This document shows positions 38,812 to 48,785 of a DNA stretch of 64,000 bases, one piece after another (within the stretch, counting starts at the first letter, position 1; each line of letters starts with the position of its first letter). The notes beneath the pieces are model-generated. The model ran no database searches and had not been told where the DNA came from. It worked only from the letters and a program-made list of their open reading frames with translations. The position numbers were made by a program, and so were the translations under genes. This DNA comes from Mesopusillimonas faecipullorum (lineage in GTDB: Bacteria; Pseudomonadota; Gammaproteobacteria; Burkholderiales; Burkholderiaceae_B): NCBI RefSeq assembly GCF_020539505.1, contig NZ_JACDXW010000002.1, forward strand, positions 496,001-560,000, written 5' to 3'.

Positions 38812-40350
38812 ATGCTGGATCTAACCATAGGCGCCTTGTTGCAGCGCGCCTGCCGCCTGTATCCGGGCAAGACCGCCGTTTGCTTCCAAGAACAAACTCA
38901 AAGCTTCGAGGCATTTGGCCAAGACGTTTGTCGCTATCGGCGCGCCATGCGCGACAAAGGCATACGCCCGGGCGACAGAGTCGCGGTGCTCTCACGCAAC
39001 CATCCCGGCGTACTCAAAGCCATGTTTGCTTGCGCGCTGGATGGCATTGTCGTCGTGCCCATCAACTTCCGCTTGGCCGCACGCGAAATGGCTTTTGTCC
39101 TAAAGGACAGCGGCAGCGCTTTGCTTTGGGTGGATGAATTCTTCGTACCCATTGCCCAAGAAGCCGCCCATTTGGCTGAACTGGCACCACACCAGTTGGA
39201 AAGCCTGGATGCGCCGCTGGCATTAAACGCCCAAGCCGAAGACGGCTTGGATCACACCCCTCTGATAAAAAGTGACGACTTATTCGGCATTTTTTACACC
39301 AGCGGCACCACCGGCAACCCTAAAGGCGTCATGCTGACGCACGGCAATATGATGGCCGGCGTACTGAACCACACGATGGGATACGGCTTGGGGCCTGCAG
39401 ACGTATGCCTGCACGTCATGCCGCTTTATCACACCATGGAAGCCTCCCTGGCTTTCTGCCAATTCTTCGTAGGCGGCAATAACGTCATTGTGCAAAATTT
39501 CGATGCTGCGGGGTTCTGGCCTATGGTCGACCGACATCGAATTACCCACGTTACCGCAGTGTTCACCATGCTGATAGGCATGCTGGAGAACCCACCCGCG
39601 GCCTCGGGCTCCAGCGGCACCTCGTTACACACTATCTCTTTGGGCGGTCAGGCCGTGCCGGCCGAAGTGCTAGCCAAAGCTGTCGAGCAACTGGGCGAAG
39701 ATCGCCTGATACAGGTGTACGGCCTAACCGAAGCGGCCCCGCTATTGACCTATCTGCCCAGAGAAGATGTACGCGTCGCAGACACCCAGCGCCATAAATT
39801 GCAATCGGTAGGCAAAGACTTCTTCCTGACTGAAACCCGCATTGTTGACGATGAAGGCAAAGCCGTCCCTCAGGGCGAGCTTGGCGAGATCATCGCGCGG
39901 GGCCCGAACGTAATGCGAGGCTATTGGCAACGCCCCGACGAAACTGCCAATACCTTGCGTGATGGCTGGCTGCATACCGGCGATATCGGTCGCTACGACG
40001 AAGAGCGCTACCTTTATGTCATAGACCGCAAGAAAGACTTGATTATCAGCGGTGGCGAGAACATTTCGCCGCGCGAAGTCGAAGAAGTGATTTTTCGTCA
40101 CCCGAAAATCAGGGAGTGCAGCGTTTTTGGAATCCCTGACGCTCAGTGGGGTGAGGCCGTAGGTGTCGCGCTCAGTACTTATGAGCCCATGACCGAAGAT
40201 GAGCTCATCTCGTTCTGCTCAGCAGAGCTGGCACGCTACAAGCTGCCGCGCAGGGTGTGGTTTCTCGACGCGCTGCCGCGCGACCCTGTCGGAAAAATCC
40301 AAAAACGGGTCCTACGCAGCCAGCTGTCCGACTCTATGAAAAACACTTGA
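38812..40350 (+). CDS. Acyl-CoA synthetase (AMP-forming, long-chain/aromatic acid type)
   Basis: A 512-residue class I adenylate-forming enzyme that activates a carboxylic acid to the acyl-CoA through an acyl-AMP. The P-loop is FYTSGTTGNPKGVMLTHGN near residue 160. QVYGLTEAAPLLT is motif II, GWLHTGDIGRYDEERYLYV and DRKKDLIISGGENISPREVE form the hinge region, and the C-terminal catalytic lysine is in RDPVGKIQKRVL. Substrate class cannot be fixed from motifs. The neighbouring MaoC protein and BoxR-like regulator favour an aromatic or branched carboxylate. ATG 38812 follows AGGAGA; it starts 22 nt after livF. Confidence 0.93.
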   Translation: MLDLTIGALLQRACRLYPGKTAVCFQEQTQSFEAFGQDVCRYRRAMRDKGIRPGDRVAVLSRNHPGVLKAMFACALDGIVVVPINFRLAAREMAFVLKDSGSALLWVDEFFVPIAQEAAHLAELAPHQLESLDAPLALNAQAEDGLDHTPLIKSDDLFGIFYTSGTTGNPKGVMLTHGNMMAGVLNHTMGYGLGPADVCLHVMPLYHTMEASLAFCQFFVGGNNVIVQNFDAAGFWPMVDRHRITHVTAVFTMLIGMLENPPAASGSSGTSLHTISLGGQAVPAEVLAKAVEQLGEDRLIQVYGLTEAAPLLTYLPREDVRVADTQRHKLQSVGKDFFLTETRIVDDEGKAVPQGELGEIIARGPNVMRGYWQRPDETANTLRDGWLHTGDIGRYDEERYLYVIDRKKDLIISGGENISPREVEEVIFRHPKIRECSVFGIPDAQWGEAVGVALSTYEPMTEDELISFCSAELARYKLPRRVWFLDALPRDPVGKIQKRVLRSQLSDSMKNT

Positions 40351-40357
40351 TGGATGA

Positions 40358-40786
40358 ATGATGAGCAAGACGTTTGAAATGATTGAAATCGGTGACAGCG
40401 CAAGCACATCTCGCACCGTGACAGAAACCGATATCGTGATGTACGCGGGCTTAACCGCTGATTTCAACCCCATGCACATGGATGAAGAATACGCACGCCA
40501 AACACCCTTCGGCGGCCGCATCGCCCATGGCACGATTACCCTGGGCTTAATTGCACCGGTTATCGGCATGCAACTGCCTGGTAAAGGCTGCGTGTTACTG
40601 GGCATCAGCGGCTCCTTCCACAAACCTGTAAAAATAGGCGACACCATACGCGCCAGCGCCCGGGTGGCAGAGAAGGATGAAAAGCGCAAATTCATTAAAC
40701 TTGAACTTCTTTACACCAACCAGCATCGGGAAACCGTCGCCATGGGCGAAGCCCTGGTCAAACCCACCCCCAGAGTGCTGGAATGA
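40358..40786 (+). CDS. MaoC-family (R)-specific enoyl-CoA hydratase
   Basis: A 142-residue single hot-dog-fold hydratase. The catalytic motif is DFNPMHMDEEYA (Asp and His), followed by FGGRIAHGTITLGLIAPVIG, the MaoC overhang segment. Such enzymes hydrate 2-enoyl-CoA to (R)-3-hydroxyacyl-CoA. It starts 7 nt after the acyl-CoA synthetase at the tandem ATG 40358/40361, so both belong to one operon, and the CoA ester product of the synthetase pathway could feed it after a dehydrogenation step encoded elsewhere. Confidence 0.92.
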   Translation: MMSKTFEMIEIGDSASTSRTVTETDIVMYAGLTADFNPMHMDEEYARQTPFGGRIAHGTITLGLIAPVIGMQLPGKGCVLLGISGSFHKPVKIGDTIRASARVAEKDEKRKFIKLELLYTNQHRETVAMGEALVKPTPRVLE

Positions 40787-40833
40787 TGTTCCGTAAAACC
40801 GCTTAAAAGCCGAGCCTTACCCGCCGCCCCGCC

Positions 40834-41736
40834 ATGCCCACGGAAACCCATGCTCCCCACTCCCAGCCTGACACCCAGCCCATGCTCGCGGCGCTTAGCC
40901 AAAGAGTAAAAGGGCTGCGCGCCAGGCGCGGGATTTCCCGTCGCACCCTGGCACGGCTTACCGGCATCTCCGACCGCTACCTCGCCCGCCTAGAAGGCGG
41001 CGAGGCCAATCCCTCCATGGATATTCTGGGTCGAATCGCCCATGCGCTCGATTTGCCCTTACATGAAATCGTCGCCGACCGGCCCGTCGTAGAAGTCAGT
41101 CACGAAGGGCTTTATGGTTTTCTGCGACAACTGGCGCCGGCCGAGCAAGCCGCAGTCTACGCCGTGATTCGGCAACACTTCGAGCGCAAAGACCGAAATT
41201 ATCAAGGCGCTGTCTTGTTGGGCCTGCGCGGGGCCGGAAAAAGCACCCTCTGCCAACTATTGGCCGCTCAGTTGCGCGTGCGCTACGTGCGCCTGCGTGA
41301 CGTCATCGAAGAACAAGCCGGCATGTCGCTGACTGAGGCTTTCTCATTAGGAGGCCAAAAAGCCTACAGGCGCTTCGAGCGACAGGCGATTCAGCATGTC
41401 ATCGAAAACATGCCCGGCGTGCTGCTTGAAGTCGGTGGCAGTGTGGTTTCAGAAGCGGAAACCTTCAACTTGCTGCGTTCGGCGTTCTTTACCGTATGGG
41501 TCAAAGCTTCTACCGACGAGCATATGCGCCGTGTCAAGGCACAGGGTGACCTGCGCCCGATTCAGCTGACGTCGGAGGCCTATGAAGACTTGCGCCAAAT
41601 TCTGGCAGAGCGCGAACCCTACTACAGCCTGTCAAATTACGTTATCGATACGACCGACCGCAGCCCACAAGAATGCGCCGACGAAATCGCCCCGATATGC
41701 CAACCCTATCTTAAGCATGCCGACTGTCCGGCATAA
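40834..41736 (+). CDS. XRE regulator fused to a shikimate-kinase-like domain (BoxR/BzdR type)
   Basis: A 300-residue two-domain regulator. Residues about 21-80 form an XRE-type HTH (ISRRTLARLTGISDRYLARL). Residues about 120-290 resemble shikimate kinase with the P-loop GLRGAGKSTLC at 130-140. This architecture is known from BzdR and BoxR, which repress benzoate-degradation genes and sense benzoyl-CoA through the kinase-like domain. By analogy it may sense the CoA ester made by the adjacent synthetase; that is inference. ATG 40834 is 47 nt after the MaoC gene. No other box or bzd catabolic gene is in the window. Confidence 0.9.
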   Translation: MPTETHAPHSQPDTQPMLAALSQRVKGLRARRGISRRTLARLTGISDRYLARLEGGEANPSMDILGRIAHALDLPLHEIVADRPVVEVSHEGLYGFLRQLAPAEQAAVYAVIRQHFERKDRNYQGAVLLGLRGAGKSTLCQLLAAQLRVRYVRLRDVIEEQAGMSLTEAFSLGGQKAYRRFERQAIQHVIENMPGVLLEVGGSVVSEAETFNLLRSAFFTVWVKASTDEHMRRVKAQGDLRPIQLTSEAYEDLRQILAEREPYYSLSNYVIDTTDRSPQECADEIAPICQPYLKHADCPA

Positions 41737-41908
41737 TCACTGCAACAACGCGGCTATGCAGCCTCGCCTCTACAGTGGTATGCTTAGAAAAAATCCACGC
41801 CGCGCGGCAATGATTCGGCACCACAAACGATTAAACCACACGGTGTCACGGGGAGCCCGCCGCTGCGTCGCCGTATTTCCCTGTCTTTCATAGATACCAG
41901 TCACTACA

Positions 41909-42235
41909 ATGAGCGAATTGATTCGAAACGTCAGCGATGCCACGTTCGAGGCAGAAGTCTTAAATGCCAACGAGCCCGTGCTCGTCGATTATTGGGCTGC
42001 TTGGTGCGGCCCCTGTAAAATGATTGCACCCTTGCTCGACGAAGCCTCCAAGCTCTACGAGGGGCGTGTTAAAATCGCTAAGCTCAACGTCGATGAGAAC
42101 CCCGACACTGCCGCCAAATACGGTGTGCGCGGCATCCCGACCTTGATGCTCTTCAAGAACGGGCAGGCAGTTTCTACCAAGGTAGGCGCCCTTTCCAAAT
42201 CCCAACTTAGCAGCTTCTTGGACGAATCCGTCTAA
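41909..42235 (+). CDS. trxA: Thioredoxin 1
   Basis: A 108-residue thioredoxin. The active site is AWCGPCKM with Cys33 and Cys36. The buried Asp lies in LVDYWAAW and the cis-Pro loop is [14 protein letters not shown]. It keeps cytoplasmic proteins reduced at the expense of thioredoxin reductase. Length, motif spacing and the adjacent rho gene (the common trxA-rho order) support the call. ATG 41909 begins [10 protein letters not shown]. It lies 172 nt after the BoxR-like gene. Confidence 0.98.
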   Translation: MSELIRNVSDATFEAEVLNANEPVLVDYWAAWCGPCKMIAPLLDEASKLYEGRVKIAKLNVDENPDTAAKYGVRGIPTLMLFKNGQAVSTKVGALSKSQLSSFLDESV

Positions 42236-42328
42236 ATCCGTTTCGCCTAAGGCTTTCCGTCGTACGCGTGGGCCCTCTCCGGGCCTACCACCCGCCCCAG
42301 CCGGACTCTCCCTCCTTTTTGCCTCCAC

Positions 42329-43585
42329 ATGCACCTCACCGAACTTAAAGCACTGCACGTTTCGCAGTTGCTCGAAATGGCGTCCAGCCTGGACATCGAC
42401 AACGCCAGTCGTCTGCGCAAGCAGGAACTCATGTTCGCCATTATGAAAAAGCGCGCCAAGCAAGGCGAGCAGATCTTCGGCGACGGCGTTCTCGAAGTGC
42501 TGCCTGACGGCTTCGGTTTTCTGCGCTCCCCAGATACTTCCTATCTGGCCAGCACCGACGATATCTATATTTCGCCCTCGCAGATACGCCGTTTCAATTT
42601 GCATACTGGCGACTCCATCGAAGGAGAAGTCCGGGTACCTAAAGACGGCGAACGTTATTTCGCCTTGGTCAAAGTAGACAAAGTCAACGGGCTGCAGCCC
42701 GAGGCCATCAAGCATCGCATCATGTTCGAGAACTTGACGCCACTGCATCCCAACCGTCCCATGCGTCTCGAACGCGAGATCAAGAGCGAAGAGAACATCA
42801 CCGGTCGCATACTGGACATCTTCGCTCCTATCGGACACGGCCAGCGTGCCCTTATCGTGGCCAGCCCAAAGTCTGGTAAAACGGTAATGATGCAGCATAT
42901 GGCGCATGCCATTACCACCAACTATCCCGATGCCTTTCTTATTGTGCTGCTCGTAGACGAGCGCCCCGAAGAAGTTACCGAGATGCAACGTACGGTACGT
43001 GGCGAAGTGGTCGCTTCAACCTTTGACGAGCCCGCCACTCGACACGTGCAAGTTGCCGAAATGGTCATCGAGAAGGCCAAACGGCTGGTTGAGCTCAAGC
43101 GCGACGTCGTCATCCTGCTCGACTCCATTACCCGTTTGGCACGCGCCTACAACACGGTCGTACCCGCTTCGGGCAAGGTGCTCACCGGGGGTGTCGATGC
43201 CAACGCTCTGCAACGCCCCAAGCGCTTTTTCGGTGCCGCACGCAACCTCGAAGAAGGCGGTTCTCTTACCATTATCGGCACGGCACTTATCGAGACCGGC
43301 AGCCGCATGGACGAAGTCATCTACGAAGAGTTCAAGGGCACCGGCAACTCCGAGGTTCACCTCGAACGCCGCTTGGCAGAGAAACGCGTCTACCCGGCCA
43401 TCAACCTGAACAAATCAGGCACCCGGCGCGAAGAACTCCTTATCAAGCCGGATTTGCTGCACAAGGTCTGGGTGCTACGCAAGTTCATCCACGACATGGA
43501 CGAGATCGAGGCAATGGAATTCATTCTCGACAAAATCCGTGCTACCAAGACCAATGCCGAGTTCTTCGACATGATGAAAAAGTAA
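42329..43585 (+). CDS. rho: Transcription termination factor Rho
   Basis: A 418-residue hexameric RNA-dependent ATPase. The N-terminal domain ([14 protein letters not shown]) and the cold-shock RNA-binding domain ([20 protein letters not shown]) are followed by the RecA-like motor with Walker A ASPKSGKT at 178-185 and Walker [18 protein letters not shown]. The Q-loop/R-loop region [15 protein letters not shown]-like ([20 protein letters not shown]) and the end FFDMMKK are present. It follows trxA by 93 nt, and this gap holds a GC-rich hairpin (GGCCC/GGGCC near 42272), so leader regulation is possible. Confidence 0.98.
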   Translation: MHLTELKALHVSQLLEMASSLDIDNASRLRKQELMFAIMKKRAKQGEQIFGDGVLEVLPDGFGFLRSPDTSYLASTDDIYISPSQIRRFNLHTGDSIEGEVRVPKDGERYFALVKVDKVNGLQPEAIKHRIMFENLTPLHPNRPMRLEREIKSEENITGRILDIFAPIGHGQRALIVASPKSGKTVMMQHMAHAITTNYPDAFLIVLLVDERPEEVTEMQRTVRGEVVASTFDEPATRHVQVAEMVIEKAKRLVELKRDVVILLDSITRLARAYNTVVPASGKVLTGGVDANALQRPKRFFGAARNLEEGGSLTIIGTALIETGSRMDEVIYEEFKGTGNSEVHLERRLAEKRVYPAINLNKSGTRREELLIKPDLLHKVWVLRKFIHDMDEIEAMEFILDKIRATKTNAEFFDMMKK

Positions 43586-43598
43586 GCCCATACCTGCC

Positions 43599-43622
43599 AA
43601 GCCTCTCCATTGCGAGAGGCTT
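43599..43622 (+). terminator. Hairpin downstream of rho
   Basis: AAGCCTCTC (43599-43607) pairs with GAGAGGCTT (43614-43622) around a 6-nt loop, 14 nt after the rho stop. No strong T run follows, so termination would be partial. Confidence 0.45.
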
Positions 43623-43717
43623 GCTGCGTTTGGCCACCAGCGTCGGCGCTACCGGCACATTTCCATTCCCTCTCAACCTTCGGACTTCATATCCGAAACC
43701 TCTAAAGAGCCACTTCG

Positions 43718-45061
43718 ATGACACAACTCCAAACACTCGATCAGTTTCTTCTGCAAGTACAGGCCCGTGACCCGCACCAGCCGGAGTTCATGCAAGCCGT
43801 CGGGGAAGTGATGAGTAGTTTGTGGCCGTTCCTGAAAGAAAACCCACGCTACGCCCAAATGGGCCTGCTGCAGCGGCTGGTAGAACCCGAGCGCCTGGTT
43901 CAGTTTCGCGTGTCATGGGTAGACGACGCAGGTCAGGTCCAAGTGAACCGCGCCTTCCGTATTCAGCACAGCTCTGCCATTGGCCCTTTCAAAGGCGGCA
44001 TGCGGTTTCACCCCTCGGTCAACCTGTCGATTTTGAAGTTCCTGGCATTCGAGCAAACCTTCAAAAATGCGCTGACCACGCTGCCTATGGGCGGCGGCAA
44101 AGGCGGCTCCGACTTCGACCCTAAAGGCAAGTCGGACGGCGAAGTCATGCGCTTTTGCCAAGCTCTGATGATAGAGCTGTTCCGCCACCTCGGGCCGGAT
44201 ACCGACGTTCCCGCAGGCGATATCGGCGTTGGCGCACGAGAAGTGGGTTTCATGGCCGGCATGATGAAAAAGTTGTCCAATTCCGCCGCCAGCGTATTCA
44301 CTGGCAAAGGCATTTCCTTCGGCGGCAGCCTCATTCGCCCTGAAGCCACAGGGTACGGCACCGTGTACTTTGCAGAAGAAATGCTCAAACACGCCAAACT
44401 GTCTCTCGATGGCTTGAAAGTTTCGGTTTCGGGCTCCGGTAACGTCGCTCAGTACGCCATCGAAAAATGCATGCAGATGGGGGCTCAAGTCGTCACGGTT
44501 TCCGACTCTCATGGCTGCGTGATCGACCCAGAAGGTTTCACGCCCGAGAAGCTCGCTATCCTGATGGATATCAAGAACAACCGTCGTGAACGCGTTGAGA
44601 CTTATGCCCGCGAACTCAATCTGCGCTTTGATGCAGGCAAGCGCCCCTGGCACGTGCCTGTTGATGTCGCGCTGCCTTGCGCCACGCAGAACGAGCTTGA
44701 TCTGGACGACGCTAAAACGCTTATTGCCAACGGCGTACGATGCGTCGCCGAAGGCGCCAACATGCCGACGCAAATGGATGCGGCTGAAGCCTTCATACAC
44801 GCCGGCGTGCTTTATGCACCGGGCAAGGCCAGCAACGCCGGCGGCGTGGCGGTTTCAGGCCTGGAAATGAGCCAGAATGCGCTGCGCTTGAGCTGGTCTC
44901 GCGACGAAGTCGATGCCCGTCTGCGCCACATCATGCGTGATATCCATGAAAATTGCGTGCGCTATGGCACTCGCCCAGAAGGCGTTAACTATCTGGACGG
45001 CGCCAACATCGCAGGCTTCGTCAAGGTAGCCGATGCCATGCTGCATCAAGGCGTCTACTAA
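43718..45061 (+). CDS. gdhA: NADP-type glutamate dehydrogenase
   Basis: A 447-residue hexameric glutamate dehydrogenase of the GdhA class, which aminates 2-oxoglutarate with NADPH. The substrate lysine motif is LPMGGGKGGSDFDPKGKS, and ALTTLPMGGGK precedes it. GDIGVGAREVGFMAGMMKK and the dinucleotide fold VSGSGNVAQYAIEK follow, with EGANMPTQMDAAE near the C-terminus. The length and wording match small hexameric GdhA rather than catabolic GdhB. It is transcribed alone and converges with yhdP, 10 nt apart. Confidence 0.97.
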   Translation: MTQLQTLDQFLLQVQARDPHQPEFMQAVGEVMSSLWPFLKENPRYAQMGLLQRLVEPERLVQFRVSWVDDAGQVQVNRAFRIQHSSAIGPFKGGMRFHPSVNLSILKFLAFEQTFKNALTTLPMGGGKGGSDFDPKGKSDGEVMRFCQALMIELFRHLGPDTDVPAGDIGVGAREVGFMAGMMKKLSNSAASVFTGKGISFGGSLIRPEATGYGTVYFAEEMLKHAKLSLDGLKVSVSGSGNVAQYAIEKCMQMGAQVVTVSDSHGCVIDPEGFTPEKLAILMDIKNNRRERVETYARELNLRFDAGKRPWHVPVDVALPCATQNELDLDDAKTLIANGVRCVAEGANMPTQMDAAEAFIHAGVLYAPGKASNAGGVAVSGLEMSQNALRLSWSRDEVDARLRHIMRDIHENCVRYGTRPEGVNYLDGANIAGFVKVADAMLHQGVY

Positions 45062-45071
45062 GCAGTAGCGC

Positions 45072-48000
45072 CTATTCTGAAGCCGCCTTGTCGTCCGAGG
45101 CGGCTTCAGAAACCGACACCTCTTTCATCTGCGGGTCTTTCCAAGTGCCTTTGACTTCATAGTGCACCGTCATGGCCCGTGCCAATGGCTCCTTGAGCAT
45201 CCACTGCGTCAAGAAAGCACCTATCCCCACTACCGGGTTGACTACCAAGCCTGCCGCCAAAGTGGCTCCACTGACATCCAGCTTGGGTACCACCATGGCC
45301 TGTAAATCCAGCGCTTCAGTATCCCACCGTGTCGATCCGGCCAGACTGATGGTGCCGGCAGCCCCTTCGACTCGATAGTCATTGGTTTGGATGACGCCAT
45401 CATCCATATGCAGCGTGCCCGACCAATGGTCGAAGGGAAAGCCTTTGCTAAACATCGCTCCCGGACGCAAGTCGAGGCTGAACATGCGTTGCAAGGACTG
45501 CATGGAAAGGAGTTCGAGTAACTTCACACTTCGAGACTGAACAGCACTGAAACGACCATCGTGTAAATCCAACTGCACGGTACCGCTTAGGTCGTCGACC
45601 TTGAAACGCCAAGGAAGATTTCGCCACTTCAGTTGGATATCGAGCGTGCCCTGCCCCCCTTGCAGCACGTCGTTCATACCTATATGGTTTAGATAGGCGC
45701 CCGCGTCCTTGAGTTGCGCTGCGGCAGCTAGCGTAAGCCCGCGATCGGGTCCATCCAAACGCCACTCACCCTGGCCACTCAAACTGGCCGACGCACTTTC
45801 AAGCGTCAAAGAATCCAGACGCCATAAGCGGCCACGCGCAACATTGATGCCATCAAGCGTTAGCCGCCCTAAATGGCGCCCAACAACAACCAAATCATCA
45901 ACCAACAGCTGCACGCCGGGCAGATCCAGCTCTCCGCTCAGACCCCACTCCTCATCTTGCTCCAGGGCATCTTCCGTCTTGTCCTCTGCCGCATCCAGGG
46001 ACAAGCGGGTGAAATGCGCACGGACTTTGCCCGCATCGGCATCTCCAGCCTGACTCCAGTACAGCGTGCCGGCGGTCTCATGAGAGGAAACATCAACACG
46101 CCATTGGCCTTTGTCTTCTTGACGGGCCGTAAGCGTGGCATCGCTCATGCTCAAGCCCCACAAAGCCACCTGCTGCGCTTGTATGCGGGCACTTTTCAGC
46201 GCTGGCCATAGTGTCGGACGCCCCTTCCCGGACGCAGTGGGCTCTTCATCTTCGGCCTCGGTGAGCATACGCTCCCAGGCCGCCACATCAAGCGTGTCGC
46301 TTACCGCCTCTAGCACCATCCCTTGTTGAGGTAAATCGATATCACGCCCCACACCTATTGCCGCCGCGCGAAAGTAACTCTCTCTATGACGGGGATCACG
46401 CAGAAAGCGGGCTTTAATACGCCTGCCGCCATCGACCAGCAGACTCATGGCGGAACCTTGACCTTGCTGAGGCATCCAGCTGACCCCCATAGGCCAGCTT
46501 GCTGCTGCAGACTTACTCAGCGGATGTGGCAAGGCTAGCGTTAAGCCGACCAGATCACTAGAGGCCGTAATACCATAGCGTCCACCGGGCTTAAGTTCCA
46601 GGCGCATTTGATAGTTCAATTCGCCGGTGATTTGCTTCATGTCTTCAAGACCGAAAGCCCGCTTGGTGGCCGCTGCCGTCAGCCGCCCCACTGCTCCCAG
46701 GCCTTTTTGCCCTTTACCCAAGCCGCCTTTTAAAGTCACAGGCCCGCCTAGAAAACGTGCCTCCAGCCCCTTGGTGGTACCCCCCCACTCAGAGAACTCC
46801 AGCTCGCCTTTGACTTTCTCAAACACAGGTAAGCCATCGAACAACCATAACTTGGTGTCATTGAGTGTCAGCTGGCCACGCACACGCGTAGCGTCAGCAT
46901 CCAACAGTGGGATACTCAGCTGTAAAGGCAGACGCCAAAGACCTTCAGCGCGGGTGGCGTCAAACAGATTATCCAACCAAGACCCCAAGGGGGTGGTGCG
47001 CATCAGGGCAAGATAGGCCGGCGCTGGTGCTTCGGTGTCACCCTGCAAATGCAAAGTTGTCTGATGTGACAGGTCGGGAATATGAGCCTGCACATTACTC
47101 AGCTTTATGGCTTTGCCTGGTTCGGGAAAAGCCTGGGCGTGCTGCGCCGTAATGCGTAGATCATTGCCGCGCATGGCAACGACGCCCGACACATCTTCCA
47201 GCCTGGGCCAGCCTTTTTCTTTACCCTCTGGCGGCACGTAATCAATGATGGCGTCCGAGAAACGGCCATCCAGGCGCCAAGCCCCCGCTGCCTGAGGGGC
47301 TTGCTCATCGCCAAAGGGAAACTCGTCCAGTTCGCCACGCACCAAAAAATCAGCTTGATGCACCTGCCCTGCCAACAAGGCGGTCCGCATCCACTCCCGC
47401 GCTTCCGCTTCAACGGTAAGCGGCAAATATCGCTGTATGGCTGCCATGCTGGCCCGCTCAAACCGTCCCTGAAGCTCTGCCCAACCAGCAGTTCCGGCGG
47501 CTCCTTCTTGCCAACGCCCCCATAAACTGACGTCCATATCGTCGTTGACCACATGCGCAGCCTTGATACGCAGAGCCAGGCTATCAGCGGGATCTCGGAG
47601 CAAATCAGCAGCCAGCGCTACCTCGCCAAACCTTAGCTTGCTTTCAAAGACCTCGGGCAGGGTCAGATCCAGCCCCTGAAAAGCTAGCGACAGGGAAAGT
47701 GGCGGTGTAGCAACGGCAGTCGTCAACGCATCCTTTTCCCGATAGAGTTGCATATAGGCTTGCCAGTCCCCCCGCACCACCGCTCTAGCGGAATCCAAGC
47801 CTATACGCACGCCTTCGGCTAAAGCCACATGTCCTTGCTCTATGTGCGCCTGCACGGCCATGTCTTTGGGCTCGCCTTGCTCGATATCCAGCCACCACTG
47901 AGCACTAAGCAGCCCCGACTCTATCTGCTGAGGAATGTCTACCCAGGTGCGCCAAGCCTGCGGCACCATGTCATCGAGCCTGATGTAAAGACGGGCATCC

Positions 48001-48701
48001 CACGCTTTGGGATCTTCGATATCAGCCTGCGTGCCCGATAAAGTGAAAGCCCCACTCATAGAGAAGTGCTCGCCAATGCCTGTGGGTGGTTGAGCTGACG
48101 CACCCAACCGATAGGTCTCGCCATCACGCAGCCACTCAAGCGTTACGTCTGCCAAACGTAGAGGCGTTCCGTCACGGGTGTCGTCAGACCAGATCAGACT
48201 GGCGTCGCGGAAGACCACATATTTTTGATGGCTTAGCCATTGCACCAGGGGATGCCGGAGATCAACGCCCTCGTCCTCTTGATCCGCGTCGTCTTCGGAG
48301 TCGCTGAAAAACGTAAGCGTGTGGTTCTGATCGCGGTGGACGGCGATTTCCAAGCCATCGAACTCCAGGTAGCGAAAACTCAACTCGCCTCGCCACAAGC
48401 CGCGCCAAGACAAGCTGCCCTTCACTTTAGGCAGCGCCAGCACACCCCCGCCATCGCCATCGCGCAGCTGCACCTCTTGCATGACAAACGACGGGCCGCT
48501 GCCGGACCAGCTCAGTTGCACATGCTTCACATCCAGCGCCACACCGAAACGCTGCGAGAACTGCTCGACGATATAGGGCCGCCAAACGTCTATTCTAGGC
48601 GCCGCCCAATAGCGCAAGCCCAGATAAGCCAACGCAGCCGCAAAATAGACCACGAGGCCGGTCCACAGCAGGAAACGCAAAAGTCGACGGAGTGTGGGCA
48701 C
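45072..48701 (-). CDS. yhdP: YhdP-family AsmA-like envelope protein
   Basis: About 1209 residues. One N-terminal membrane segment (RFLLWTGLVVYFAAALAYLG) is followed by a long periplasmic beta-rich region. It matches the YhdP/AsmA-like family, with a DUF3971-type middle and an AsmA-like C-terminus (GTIQLD-type strands and GIGAFLTQWMLKEPLARAM). Such proteins are bridge-like lipid-transfer factors between inner and outer membrane. The frame stays open to 49118, inside glnE, but that upstream part is antisense to glnE. GTG 48701 just before the Arg-rich anchor is the likely start, as no ATG is in frame there. Confidence 0.9.
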   Translation of the reverse strand: MPTLRRLLRFLLWTGLVVYFAAALAYLGLRYWAAPRIDVWRPYIVEQFSQRFGVALDVKHVQLSWSGSGPSFVMQEVQLRDGDGGGVLALPKVKGSLSWRGLWRGELSFRYLEFDGLEIAVHRDQNHTLTFFSDSEDDADQEDEGVDLRHPLVQWLSHQKYVVFRDASLIWSDDTRDGTPLRLADVTLEWLRDGETYRLGASAQPPTGIGEHFSMSGAFTLSGTQADIEDPKAWDARLYIRLDDMVPQAWRTWVDIPQQIESGLLSAQWWLDIEQGEPKDMAVQAHIEQGHVALAEGVRIGLDSARAVVRGDWQAYMQLYREKDALTTAVATPPLSLSLAFQGLDLTLPEVFESKLRFGEVALAADLLRDPADSLALRIKAAHVVNDDMDVSLWGRWQEGAAGTAGWAELQGRFERASMAAIQRYLPLTVEAEAREWMRTALLAGQVHQADFLVRGELDEFPFGDEQAPQAAGAWRLDGRFSDAIIDYVPPEGKEKGWPRLEDVSGVVAMRGNDLRITAQHAQAFPEPGKAIKLSNVQAHIPDLSHQTTLHLQGDTEAPAPAYLALMRTTPLGSWLDNLFDATRAEGLWRLPLQLSIPLLDADATRVRGQLTLNDTKLWLFDGLPVFEKVKGELEFSEWGGTTKGLEARFLGGPVTLKGGLGKGQKGLGAVGRLTAAATKRAFGLEDMKQITGELNYQMRLELKPGGRYGITASSDLVGLTLALPHPLSKSAAASWPMGVSWMPQQGQGSAMSLLVDGGRRIKARFLRDPRHRESYFRAAAIGVGRDIDLPQQGMVLEAVSDTLDVAAWERMLTEAEDEEPTASGKGRPTLWPALKSARIQAQQVALWGLSMSDATLTARQEDKGQWRVDVSSHETAGTLYWSQAGDADAGKVRAHFTRLSLDAAEDKTEDALEQDEEWGLSGELDLPGVQLLVDDLVVVGRHLGRLTLDGINVARGRLWRLDSLTLESASASLSGQGEWRLDGPDRGLTLAAAAQLKDAGAYLNHIGMNDVLQGGQGTLDIQLKWRNLPWRFKVDDLSGTVQLDLHDGRFSAVQSRSVKLLELLSMQSLQRMFSLDLRPGAMFSKGFPFDHWSGTLHMDDGVIQTNDYRVEGAAGTISLAGSTRWDTEALDLQAMVVPKLDVSGATLAAGLVVNPVVGIGAFLTQWMLKEPLARAMTVHYEVKGTWKDPQMKEVSVSEAASDDKAASE

Positions 48702-48785
48702 GGATGGGCTGGCGGTGCGTTGATGATTGCAGTATCTTTGAAGACTTATACCTGAAAACCATGTAACCGTCTGCACTTCCTGACC

